Made by a program: the position numbers and the translations under genes. A DNA stretch of 64,000 bases, from positions 434,001-498,000 of the forward strand of contig NZ_QCYJ01000020.1 of the NCBI RefSeq assembly GCF_003123685.1. Direction: 5' to 3'. This document shows, one piece after another, positions 43,057 to 50,360 of this stretch. The notes beneath the pieces were generated by a model. That model was not told where the DNA came from and made no database searches. It was given only the letters and a program-made list of their open reading frames with translations. Position 1 is the stretch's first letter. Every line of letters begins with the position of its first letter. This DNA comes from Nocardia aurea. GTDB lineage: Bacteria; Actinomycetota; Actinomycetes; Mycobacteriales; Mycobacteriaceae.

Positions 43057-44259
43057 ATGGTACTGGAAGGAACCACGCTGGCACTGATCCAGTTGGGCGC
43101 GGTCTTCTTCGGGTTGGGCGTTCTGGGCCGCGTCGCGGCGAAAATCGGGTTGTCGCCGATCCCGTTGTATCTGGTCGGCGGACTCGTCTTCGGCACCGGC
43201 GGGCTGATCGAACTGCACGAAGTCGACGAATTCATCCATATCGCCAGCGAAATCGGCGTCGTCCTACTTCTGTTACTCCTCGGCCTGGAATACACCGCGG
43301 CCGAATTGGTCACGGGGATGCGAAGATCGTGGCCGGCCGGCCTGCTCGATATCGCGTTGAACGCCACGCCGGGCGTCATCGTGGCCCTGATGCTCGGACT
43401 CGGATTCACCGGCGCGATCGCCCTCGCCGGAGTCACCTACATCTCCTCCTCCGGCATCGTCGCGAAGGTACTCAACGATCTCGGCAGGCTGGGCAACCGG
43501 GAAACCCCGGTCATCCTGTCCATCCTGGTCTTCGAGGACCTCGCGATGGCCGCGTATCTGCCCGCGCTCACGGCCGTGCTCGCCGGTGTCGGCTTCGTCG
43601 CGGGACTCACCACGCTCGGAATCGCGCTGGTCGCGGTGACCGTGGTGCTCGTGGTCGCGCTGCGGTACGGCAAATACGTCTCGGCCGTCGTCGCCAGCGA
43701 CGACCGCGAGATCTTCCTGCTCAAACTGCTCGGCGCGGCGTTGCTCGTCGCGGGTCTGGCGTCGGCGGTGCAGGTGTCGGCGGCGGTCGGCGCGTTCCTC
43801 CTCGGTATCGCGATCTCCGATTCCACCGCGCACAACGCGACGAAGATCCTCGAACCGCTGCGCGACCTGTTCGCCGCGATGTTCTTCGTCCTGTTCGGGC
43901 TCAGTACCGATCCGGCCAGTATTCCGCCGGTGCTCGGCTGGGCGATCCTGCTCGCGGTCGTCACGACGGCGACCAAGATCGGCACCGGGTGGTGGGCCGC
44001 CAAACGCACGGGCGCGAGTCCACTGGGCCGTGCTCGCGCGGGCACGGCGCTGGTCGCGCGTGGCGAATTCTCCATCGTCATCGCTGGTCTCGCCGTCACC
44101 GCGGGCGCGCTGCCCGCCGAATTCGCCGCGCTGGCGACCACGTATGTGCTGCTCATGGCGATTCTCGGACCGATCGCGGCGAGGGTGGTCGAACCCATCA
44201 CGCGGTGGCTGCTCGACCTGGCCGCCGCGCGACGCCGGACCGATCCCGTTCCGGACTGA
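43057..44259 (+). CDS. khtU: CPA2-type K+/H+ antiporter KhtU-like
   Basis: A 400-residue integral membrane protein with about twelve helices. VLEDLAM-like motifs of the CPA2 family appear as LSILVFEDLAMAAYLP, and EIGVVLLLLLLGLEYT is conserved near the N-terminus. It lacks the C-terminal Rossmann domain of KefB/KefC, in keeping with regulation by the separate KhtT. It should expel potassium or other monovalent cations in exchange for protons. Confidence 0.9.
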   Translation: MVLEGTTLALIQLGAVFFGLGVLGRVAAKIGLSPIPLYLVGGLVFGTGGLIELHEVDEFIHIASEIGVVLLLLLLGLEYTAAELVTGMRRSWPAGLLDIALNATPGVIVALMLGLGFTGAIALAGVTYISSSGIVAKVLNDLGRLGNRETPVILSILVFEDLAMAAYLPALTAVLAGVGFVAGLTTLGIALVAVTVVLVVALRYGKYVSAVVASDDREIFLLKLLGAALLVAGLASAVQVSAAVGAFLLGIAISDSTAHNATKILEPLRDLFAAMFFVLFGLSTDPASIPPVLGWAILLAVVTTATKIGTGWWAAKRTGASPLGRARAGTALVARGEFSIVIAGLAVTAGALPAEFAALATTYVLLMAILGPIAARVVEPITRWLLDLAAARRRTDPVPD

Positions 44260-44268
44260 CCGAACATC

Positions 44269-44313
44269 GTGCCGCCCGGCCCGATGAATATCGTGGCCGG
44301 GCACCGTCTTCAC
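44269..44313. terminator. imperfect hairpin after khtU
   Basis: CCCGGCC and GGCCGGG, extended by GTGC/GCAC with a bulge, flank a short loop just after the khtU stop. It could end the khtTU transcript. Confidence 0.4.
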
Positions 44314-44360
44314 CTGCGAACCCACCGGATACCGGTGGCACGCAGTGAGAGGCGGCAAGC

Positions 44361-45218
44361 ATGGAGACGATCACCACCCCGGCCGGAATCGAGATCGCGT
44401 TCGATCGCTACCCCGGCGGCGACGCGGGAACGGTCATCATGATCGGTGGCGCGTTCAGCTTCCGGAAGTTCCCGAAGATGGAAGAGATCTCGCGCGCGCT
44501 CGCCGACGAACACGGGCTGACTGTCCTCAACTACGACCGTCGCGGCCGCGGTGACAGTACCGACTCGCCGGGTGTCCACGACGTCGACAACGAGATCGAC
44601 GATATCGCCGCACTCGTCGACGCGGCCGGTGGCTCGGCATCGCTGTTCGGATGGTCGTCGGGGGCGGGCCTGGCGTTGCGCGCGGTGGCGTCGGGGCGGG
44701 TGCCCGGTATCACGCACGTGGTCGCCTTCGAGCCGCCGTTCGTGGTCGACCACGATAATTTCGTGCCGGGGGCCGAGGTCGGCGCGCGCTTGCGCGAACT
44801 GATCGCCGAGGGCCGTCGCGCCGAGGTCGTGCGCTACTTCATGACCCGGGCCATGGGGATGCCGCGCTGGGTCGTGGCGCTGATGCGGGTCACGCCGATG
44901 TGGAAGGATCTGCTCGCCACCTCGAGCGCGACCGCGCACGACTGGGCGATCATGGAGCCGTTCATGCGGGGTGAAGCGCTCGACGCCGCCGACTGGGCGG
45001 CAGTCACCGTGCCGACACTGGTCGTCTCGGGCGCGAAGAGCGACGCCCTGCTGCGCACCGCCGCCCGCGCGATCACCGCGGTGCTCCCGAATGCCACCCA
45101 CCTGGAAATCGCCGGGCTGAGTCACAACCCGAAGGTGAAGCTCATCGCGCCGCACGCGGGTGCTTTCCTGACGGGGACGACCGCACACGGGGATTCGGTC
45201 GCCCCAGAACACGCCTGA
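44361..45218 (+). CDS. alpha/beta hydrolase
   Basis: A 285-residue cytoplasmic hydrolase. The oxyanion loop MIGGAFSFRKF replaces the usual HG motif, the nucleophile is Ser99 in GWSSGAG, and the likely His lies in GLSHNPK near 256. NYDRRGRGDS is also typical. The ligand is unknown. It is 23 bases upstream of the DHFR-like reductase gene, so the two probably share a transcript. Confidence 0.85.
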   Translation: METITTPAGIEIAFDRYPGGDAGTVIMIGGAFSFRKFPKMEEISRALADEHGLTVLNYDRRGRGDSTDSPGVHDVDNEIDDIAALVDAAGGSASLFGWSSGAGLALRAVASGRVPGITHVVAFEPPFVVDHDNFVPGAEVGARLRELIAEGRRAEVVRYFMTRAMGMPRWVVALMRVTPMWKDLLATSSATAHDWAIMEPFMRGEALDAADWAAVTVPTLVVSGAKSDALLRTAARAITAVLPNATHLEIAGLSHNPKVKLIAPHAGAFLTGTTAHGDSVAPEHA

Positions 45219-45241
45219 CCAACCACCACGAGGAGATATCG

Positions 45242-45907
45242 ATGCGAAAGATCACCGCGGGCCTGTTCATTTCCCTCGACGGGATCATCGACAATCCGCA
45301 GGACTGGCACTTCCCGTACTTCAACGACGAGATGGGCGCGGCCGTCACCGCCCAACTCGCCACCGCCGACACCCTGCTGCTGGGTCGCGAGACCTACGAG
45401 AGTTTCGCCGGCGCGTGGCCGGAACGCGAAGCCGCCGGTGGCGCGGACGCCGGAATGGCGCGCGCCCTCGGTGACGCCCGCAAGATCGTGGTGTCGCACC
45501 GGGAATTGACCAGCGACTGGCGCAACTCCGAACTGCTGCGCGGAGACTTGGTCGAGGCCGTCACCGCGCTCAAAGCCGAACCCGGCGCGACGGATATCGC
45601 GATGAGCGGATCACCGTCGATCGTCCGGCAACTGCTGGCGGCGCGACTGCTCGACGAATTGCACCTGCTGGTGCATCCGCTTCTGGTTCGCAAGGGCGCG
45701 AAACTCTTCGACGACGGTGATCCGATCCCGTTGCGGCTGCTCTCCTCCCGGGCCTTCACCACGGGCGTACTGCATCTGGTCTACGGTCCCGGCGAATTGC
45801 TGAGCGCCGATTACGACGACGCCAAGGTCCACCTCGAGCAACAGGACCAGGACCGTTCCGGCGCCGCGGCGGCCAGCTCGTCGACCGTCCCCAACGGGTC
45901 GTCGTAG
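45242..45907 (+). CDS. dihydrofolate-reductase-like (RibD C-terminal family) protein
   Basis: A 221-residue protein. MRKITAGLFISLDGIID and ADTLLLGRETYESFAGAWP mark the RibD-C/DHFR-like fold, with DIAMSGSPSIVRQLLAARLLDELHLLVHPLLVRKGAKLF as the nucleotide-binding half. Such stand-alone proteins are NADPH-dependent reductases of unknown substrate. The last 25 residues (QQDQDRSGAAAASSSTVPNGSS) are low-complexity and overlap an antisense acetyltransferase remnant, so the true ancestral end was probably earlier. Confidence 0.85.
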   Translation: MRKITAGLFISLDGIIDNPQDWHFPYFNDEMGAAVTAQLATADTLLLGRETYESFAGAWPEREAAGGADAGMARALGDARKIVVSHRELTSDWRNSELLRGDLVEAVTALKAEPGATDIAMSGSPSIVRQLLAARLLDELHLLVHPLLVRKGAKLFDDGDPIPLRLLSSRAFTTGVLHLVYGPGELLSADYDDAKVHLEQQDQDRSGAAAASSSTVPNGSS

Positions 45908-46032
45908 TAGGTGAACTCCCCCACCTCGATCAACGGCGAGGTGATCAGTGGCCGCAACAGGATGACGCGCGGCTGGTCCGGGATCGGATGCAGGACGGTC
46001 GGATCGGCGGATGACACCGGGCGGCTCCTCAC
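45886..46032 (-). pseudogene. N-terminal remnant of a CatB/Vat-type acetyltransferase
   Basis: This frame reads DPTVLHPIPDQPRVILLRPLITSPLIEVGEFTYYDDP. It strongly resembles the start of xenobiotic acetyltransferases (VatD/CatB), which have a conserved EYTYYDDP segment. The rest of the left-handed beta-helix is missing: after about 49 residues the similarity stops and the frame runs into the antisense end of the DHFR-like gene. A GTG at 46032 remains. I read it as a truncated gene. Confidence 0.6.
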
Positions 46033-46086
46033 TTCGCGTGCGACGACGGTCGGGTCATCATCGCCGATCGCGGCGGCACACCCGTC

Positions 46087-47091
46087 TCAGCCCGGCGCGA
46101 TGGCCGTGATCAGCGTGCGGTTGGCGGAGGTGCGGGTGGTGATCAGCTGCGTGAAGGTGTTCGGCTCTTCGCCGGGAACCTGCTGGGTGAGGCGGACCCG
46201 CCACCGGGTCTGACCTTCGGTCCCCTCCGCGGGGGTGATCTCCACGCAGTACAGCGTGCCCATCGGCACCTGGTTGATACCGCGCTGGATCTGTTCGGCG
46301 AGGGGGACGAGGGAATTCTCCGCCACCACCGCGCGCGCGGCGAAACCGGAACGCTGGACGTAGTAGGCGCGTTCGAAGGCGAGGATCGCCGAGGGGCCGT
46401 CGGTGGTGCCGCCGGGATCGGTGCCGGAGACGATGCCGGGGGCGCGGCGCTGTTCGCATCCGGGGGTCGCGATGACAGCGGGTTCGCCCGGCGCCGGGCT
46501 GGTTCTGGCGGCGGCCGTCGAGGTCGGCTGCGCGCGAGGGGTTTCGGCCGCGGCGGGACGCTTCTTGTCCGAACCGTGCAGCGCGATCAGGACAACGGCG
46601 CCCAGCGCGACGACGATGCCGACACCGATCAACGCACCGAGCCATCGGCTGCCGCCGCTCTGCTCCTGCGCGGTGCGGCGTGGACGGCGCAGGGCGACAC
46701 CGGGATTGCCCCCGGTTCGATCGACGATCGACGGAACGCGAATCTCCGGATCGTCCTCGGGCGGCGGTTCGACGTCCTCGCGGCGGGCGCGCGGCGGCGG
46801 CTCGACGACCGGTTCCGGCACGGGCCGGGTCCGCGCGACGGGTTCGAGCCATTGCTCCCAATCCCCCGAGCGCCCCGGGTGATCGGAGGGCGGACCGGGA
46901 TCGGGCAGCGGCGGTTCCACCGGATAGTCGGGCGTCTCCGCGAGCGGTTCCGTGGCCGCCGGACCGGTGCGAACCGGCGGCCGACGCCGCTTCTTCGGCT
47001 GTTTCTTCACCGGCTGGCGCAGCATGGGCAAGCCGGTGTCGAACGGGTTGTCCGGACCGGAGCCCGGACTGCCGGAATCAGACGAAGTCAT
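46087..47091 (-). CDS. single-pass membrane protein of a type VII-linked cluster
   Basis: A 334-residue protein. A long Pro/Arg-rich cytoplasmic N-terminus (about 1-145) precedes one membrane helix (LGALIGVGIVVALGAVVLIALHG). A secreted domain of about 130 residues at the C-terminus runs from DGPSAILAFERAYYVQRSGFAARAVVAENSL to RWRVRLTQQVPGEEPNTFTQLITTRTSANRTLI. It has two cysteines, one just before and one inside that domain, and is similar in plan to DUF8176-type proteins found beside ESX genes. It overlaps the upstream gene by 14 bases. Confidence 0.7.
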   Translation of the reverse strand: MTSSDSGSPGSGPDNPFDTGLPMLRQPVKKQPKKRRRPPVRTGPAATEPLAETPDYPVEPPLPDPGPPSDHPGRSGDWEQWLEPVARTRPVPEPVVEPPPRARREDVEPPPEDDPEIRVPSIVDRTGGNPGVALRRPRRTAQEQSGGSRWLGALIGVGIVVALGAVVLIALHGSDKKRPAAAETPRAQPTSTAAARTSPAPGEPAVIATPGCEQRRAPGIVSGTDPGGTTDGPSAILAFERAYYVQRSGFAARAVVAENSLVPLAEQIQRGINQVPMGTLYCVEITPAEGTEGQTRWRVRLTQQVPGEEPNTFTQLITTRTSANRTLITAIAPG

Positions 47092-48436
47092 CGCCGAAAT
47101 CGCCGATGACGGCGGCCGGGACCGTCACGGGTTCGAGATCGAGCCCGCCCGCCGGAACCGTCACACCGAGCTGGCCGTCCTTCGGTTTGTGTTCCTGGTC
47201 GTTGCCGCCGGATTGCGGCGGCATGGCGACACCACCGGTCGGCCCGTGCTGTGGCGTGGGTTCCGGAACGGACAGGCGGGGCGTCGCGCCTCCGTTGCTC
47301 TGCGGACTGTTCGCGCCGAAGGGCGCCTGCGACAACGGGGCAGGCCGCGGATCGTCGGCGCCGGAGGGATCGTCGCGGCCGGGCTGGACCAGGGTGCTGC
47401 GATTGTTCGGGGTGCCCGCCGGACCCGTTCCGCCGAAATCGAATTGGCCACCACCGGGTTTCGACCCGGTTCCGGTCCCGGTCCCCGTGCCGTTGCCGTC
47501 ACCGGTGGTGCTGCCCGGATGGATCAGCTCGGGAATCGCCTTGTCGATGACCTTGTCCACCGAAGCCGCGACGGTATCCATCGCGTGGGTGCCGACCTCG
47601 ACGATCTTGTCGATGAGATGGGTGCCGATATCCACGCCCGCGCTGATGCCCGCGGTCCCCAACTGCACGCCCGCCGAGATCAGCTGCTGCTGCAATTGCA
47701 GCTGCGCCGCGAGCACCGGATCCATCTGCTGCACGGGGACGTTCTGCGTGGTGCCGCCGGTGGCGCCGCCGGGGACGTATTGCAGCGTGCCCTGGGTCTG
47801 GGACCGGTTGTCGTAGGTGGTCTGGTTGCCGTCGAAACCCGCGGGCGCCGACACCGTGACCGGCCCGGTACTGCCGAGTTGCCCGGTGAGGCTGTCCATC
47901 TGCGAACGGGTGGACTGCACGGTCTCGATGGCATCGCGCAACGCCTGCGCACCGCGCTCGACCACCGCGTCGGTATCCGGCGATGCCGTGGCGACGCTGA
48001 GGATGCGGCGGGCGTCCCTGCGGAAATCGGCGATGATCTCGTCGACCTTCGCCGCCCCGCGCGAGGTGGTGGTCTGCGCGTCGGAGAGCACAGCGAGATA
48101 GGCCGGTCCGCGATCGGAGATCTCACCGAGTTCGGTCTGGGTCGTCCGCAGATTCGGGATCGCGGCGTCCGCGGCGTTGGAGGTCCACGTGGATTCCAGC
48201 GCGTGCAGACCTTCGCGATGCGGCGTCTCGGTATCGGCGGTCGTGTTCGACGCCGCGGACAGCGCGCTGGTGATGGCCTGGTTCGGGGTGCCGACACCGG
48301 TGCCGAGCGAGGCCCGCAGTTTCAGGATGGGCTCGACGAGCACGGCGACCAGCGGCGGATCGACGGTGGGATCGAGGGTTCTCAGCGAACTCGCGTCGCT
48401 GTCGGAACCGCGTTTGCGTAGCCGCTTCATGCCCAT
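47078..48436 (-). CDS. EspA/DUF4226-like ESX-associated protein
   Basis: A 452-residue protein. The first 230 residues are helical (LVAVLVEPILKLRASLGTG; HALESTWTSNAADAAIPNLRTTQTELGEI), like the helical hairpins of ESX-secreted EspA-type proteins. The middle is hydrophobic and the C-terminus is a long Pro/Gly/Gln disordered tail. No signal peptide is seen. It follows the EspC-like gene with a ten-base overlap, repeating the mycobacterial espA-espC idea in reverse order. Secretion is inferred from the pairing. Confidence 0.65.
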   Translation of the reverse strand: MGMKRLRKRGSDSDASSLRTLDPTVDPPLVAVLVEPILKLRASLGTGVGTPNQAITSALSAASNTTADTETPHREGLHALESTWTSNAADAAIPNLRTTQTELGEISDRGPAYLAVLSDAQTTTSRGAAKVDEIIADFRRDARRILSVATASPDTDAVVERGAQALRDAIETVQSTRSQMDSLTGQLGSTGPVTVSAPAGFDGNQTTYDNRSQTQGTLQYVPGGATGGTTQNVPVQQMDPVLAAQLQLQQQLISAGVQLGTAGISAGVDIGTHLIDKIVEVGTHAMDTVAASVDKVIDKAIPELIHPGSTTGDGNGTGTGTGTGSKPGGGQFDFGGTGPAGTPNNRSTLVQPGRDDPSGADDPRPAPLSQAPFGANSPQSNGGATPRLSVPEPTPQHGPTGGVAMPPQSGGNDQEHKPKDGQLGVTVPAGGLDLEPVTVPAAVIGDFGDDFV

Positions 48437-48750
48437 TCCTCTCCGGTCCTGGCCAACCCGCCCGCGATGTCGGCGTCCACGTCCTGCATATCGGCGCTGT
48501 AGGCGCGCAGCACCTGACCGTAGGTCGCGACCAGCTGGCCCGCCGTCGACAACGCCCGCGAATGTTCCGCGACGGCTTCGGTGAACCGCGCGGCGAATTC
48601 GGCGCCGACCAATCCGAGATCGGCGGCGAGTTGTTCCGGGCGCACGGCCTCGGCCGCCACGGCCGCCGCCGAGGCGAGCTGCTGCGACACCCTGTCCGCG
48701 GTAGTGGTGTAGGCGGCCACCGCCGCCGGGTCGAGATTCAGCGCGTCCAC
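48427..48750 (-). CDS. EspC-like type VII secretion substrate
   Basis: A 107-residue, all-helical protein (NLDPAAVAAYTTTADRVSQQLASAAAVAAEAVRPEQLAADLGLVGAEFAARFTEAVAEHSRALSTAGQLVATYGQVLRAYSADMQDVD), the size and pattern of EspC/DUF2580 family proteins. These form helical hairpins exported by ESX systems. GTG 48750 follows an AAGGGGGA site. No EccC or other ESX machine gene lies in the window, so export would depend on a system elsewhere. Confidence 0.75.
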   Translation of the reverse strand: MDALNLDPAAVAAYTTTADRVSQQLASAAAVAAEAVRPEQLAADLGLVGAEFAARFTEAVAEHSRALSTAGQLVATYGQVLRAYSADMQDVDADIAGGLARTGEEWA

Positions 48751-48816
48751 TGTTCCCCCTTCACCGAAACCGGCAATTCCGAAACCCCATATCCGAGTAT
48801 CGACGACTCGGCGTCA

Positions 48817-49146
48817 TCAACAGCGCAGTGTCGTCAATAGCTCGGCGTCGCGGCACGATTCGACACAGCGAGCGTACCCGTGAACGCCCCTCCCGTGCGC
48901 CCGATCCCCGCAGTCCGGGCAAGTTCCGGCCCGCTCGCGCGCCTTCGGGCCGCTCGGTTTCGCCCGACCCGCAGGGCGTGACGCCGATTGCCCGGCGCAT
49001 GCCGGACAGGTACGCCGGTACCGAACCAGCCCTCGGAGTCCGGGGCGGGCCGACGGGTCCGGGTGGTGGCGACGGATTTGCCGAGGGTCGGGAACTCCTG
49101 CGCCGCAGCGTCGTCGGCGCCGACTTCCGGGCCGGAGTTCCGGCAT
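48817..49146 (-). CDS. possible small zinc-binding protein
   Basis: An open frame of about 109 residues in an otherwise empty 422-base gap. Its C-terminal half has paired cysteines and histidines: TCPACAGQS, then TCPDCGDRAHGRGVHGYARCVESC. This spacing suits a zinc ribbon. ATG 49146 has no clear ribosome site and the first 40 residues are Arg-rich and not convincing, so the true start may be later. A GC-rich random frame could also produce this. Confidence 0.35.
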   Translation of the reverse strand: MPELRPGSRRRRRCGAGVPDPRQIRRHHPDPSARPGLRGLVRYRRTCPACAGQSASRPAGRAKPSGPKARERAGTCPDCGDRAHGRGVHGYARCVESCRDAELLTTLRC

Positions 49147-49172
49147 TGTGGTGTGCGCCACGACCGTGACGA

Positions 49173-50072
49173 TCAGATCGCGGATCTCGCTTCGAGATTC
49201 GCACGCCCCACCGCCGGAGGCACGGCATCGACACGGTGGGTGTCGAAATGATCTGCCACGGTGGTGAGTACGGCCGAACAACTCGCGTCGAGGACGAGGG
49301 TGGCGAGATCGTCGGCGCGGGTGTGCCCGCGATTCAGGATGACCACCGGTTTGGCCTGCTTGGCGGCGTGGCGGGCGAAGCGCAGGCCCGACATCACGGT
49401 GAGCGAGGAACCCGCGACGAGCAGCAGGTCGGCGGCGTCGACGAGGGCGAACGCGGCGGCGACCCGCTCGCGCGGGACGTTCTCGCCGAAATAGACGATG
49501 TCGGGTTTGAGCATGCCGCCGCAGCGTTCGCAGTCGACCATCCGGAAATCGGCGGTGTCGGCGACGATCGCGTCCGCGTCCGGAGCGACCTCGACACCGG
49601 TGACCGCCATCCGCTCCCCGAATCCGGGGTTCGCGGCATCGAGCCGGTCGGCCAGCGACATACGGGAGATGAGCGCCCGGCAGCCGAGGCAGCACACGCG
49701 GGCGTAGCTGCCGTGCAGGTCGAGCACCGTGCGGTGCCCGGCCTTGGTGTGCAGCAGGTCGACGTTCTGGGTGATCAGACCGGTGACCACACCTCGGCGT
49801 TCCAGCCGGGCCAGTGCTCGATGCCCCTGATTAGGTCGCGCGGCATCCATATGCCGCCAGCCGATGTGGTTGCGTGCCCAGTAGCGCTGCCGGAACACCG
49901 GGTCACCGACGAACTGCTGATACGTCATCGGTGTGCGCGGCGGCGAGTCCGGCCCGCGATAGTCGGGAATTCCGCTGTCGGTCGACACGCCCGCACCGGT
50001 CAGCACCGCGACCCGGCGGCCGTCGACCAGCGCGAGCAGCCGCGCGATCTCCGGTTCGGCGAATTCCGACAT
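49173..50072 (-). CDS. Sir2-family NAD-dependent protein deacylase
   Basis: A 299-residue sirtuin. The NAD-binding loop is GAGVSTDSGIPDYRG (26-40). TQNVDLLHTKAG and the catalytic His in LDLHGS follow. The Zn-binding cysteines lie in CCLGC and CERCGG, then KPDIVYFGENVP. It removes acyl groups from lysines with NAD consumption. The start is ATG 50072; the upstream extension is not protein-like. Confidence 0.92.
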   Translation of the reverse strand: MSEFAEPEIARLLALVDGRRVAVLTGAGVSTDSGIPDYRGPDSPPRTPMTYQQFVGDPVFRQRYWARNHIGWRHMDAARPNQGHRALARLERRGVVTGLITQNVDLLHTKAGHRTVLDLHGSYARVCCLGCRALISRMSLADRLDAANPGFGERMAVTGVEVAPDADAIVADTADFRMVDCERCGGMLKPDIVYFGENVPRERVAAAFALVDAADLLLVAGSSLTVMSGLRFARHAAKQAKPVVILNRGHTRADDLATLVLDASCSAVLTTVADHFDTHRVDAVPPAVGRANLEARSAI

Positions 50073-50360
50073 GGAATTCAGGGTACGACGACCCGACGAA
50101 TCCGCCGCTCGCGCTCGGCGACGGACCTGCAGACCCGGGCAGCTGGATATCTCGGCGACGACCTCGTCCGATGCGGTCGGGGTCACCCACACCTCCCATC
50201 CTGCCTATGCAATGCACATACTGGGTCTCCACAATCGTGCAGATTGCTCAGTCATTCCGGTATAGGTTGTTCACCTGGCGCATTGTGGGCAAGATGGCCG
50301 TCACGAGTGATCAACCACGTGATGCGCCCGACCGGCGCCCGAGCGAATGGGTGGATCCAC

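Noticed and set aside
48828-49169. 113-residue plus-strand frame in the EspC-sirtuin gap
   Set aside because: No ribosome site, low-complexity Arg/Gly/Pro composition, and the minus-strand frame with Cys pairs is better.
49236-50360. N-terminal extension of the ferredoxin oxidoreductase frame
   Set aside because: It runs antisense through the sirtuin gene. The family N-terminus fits ATG 50361.
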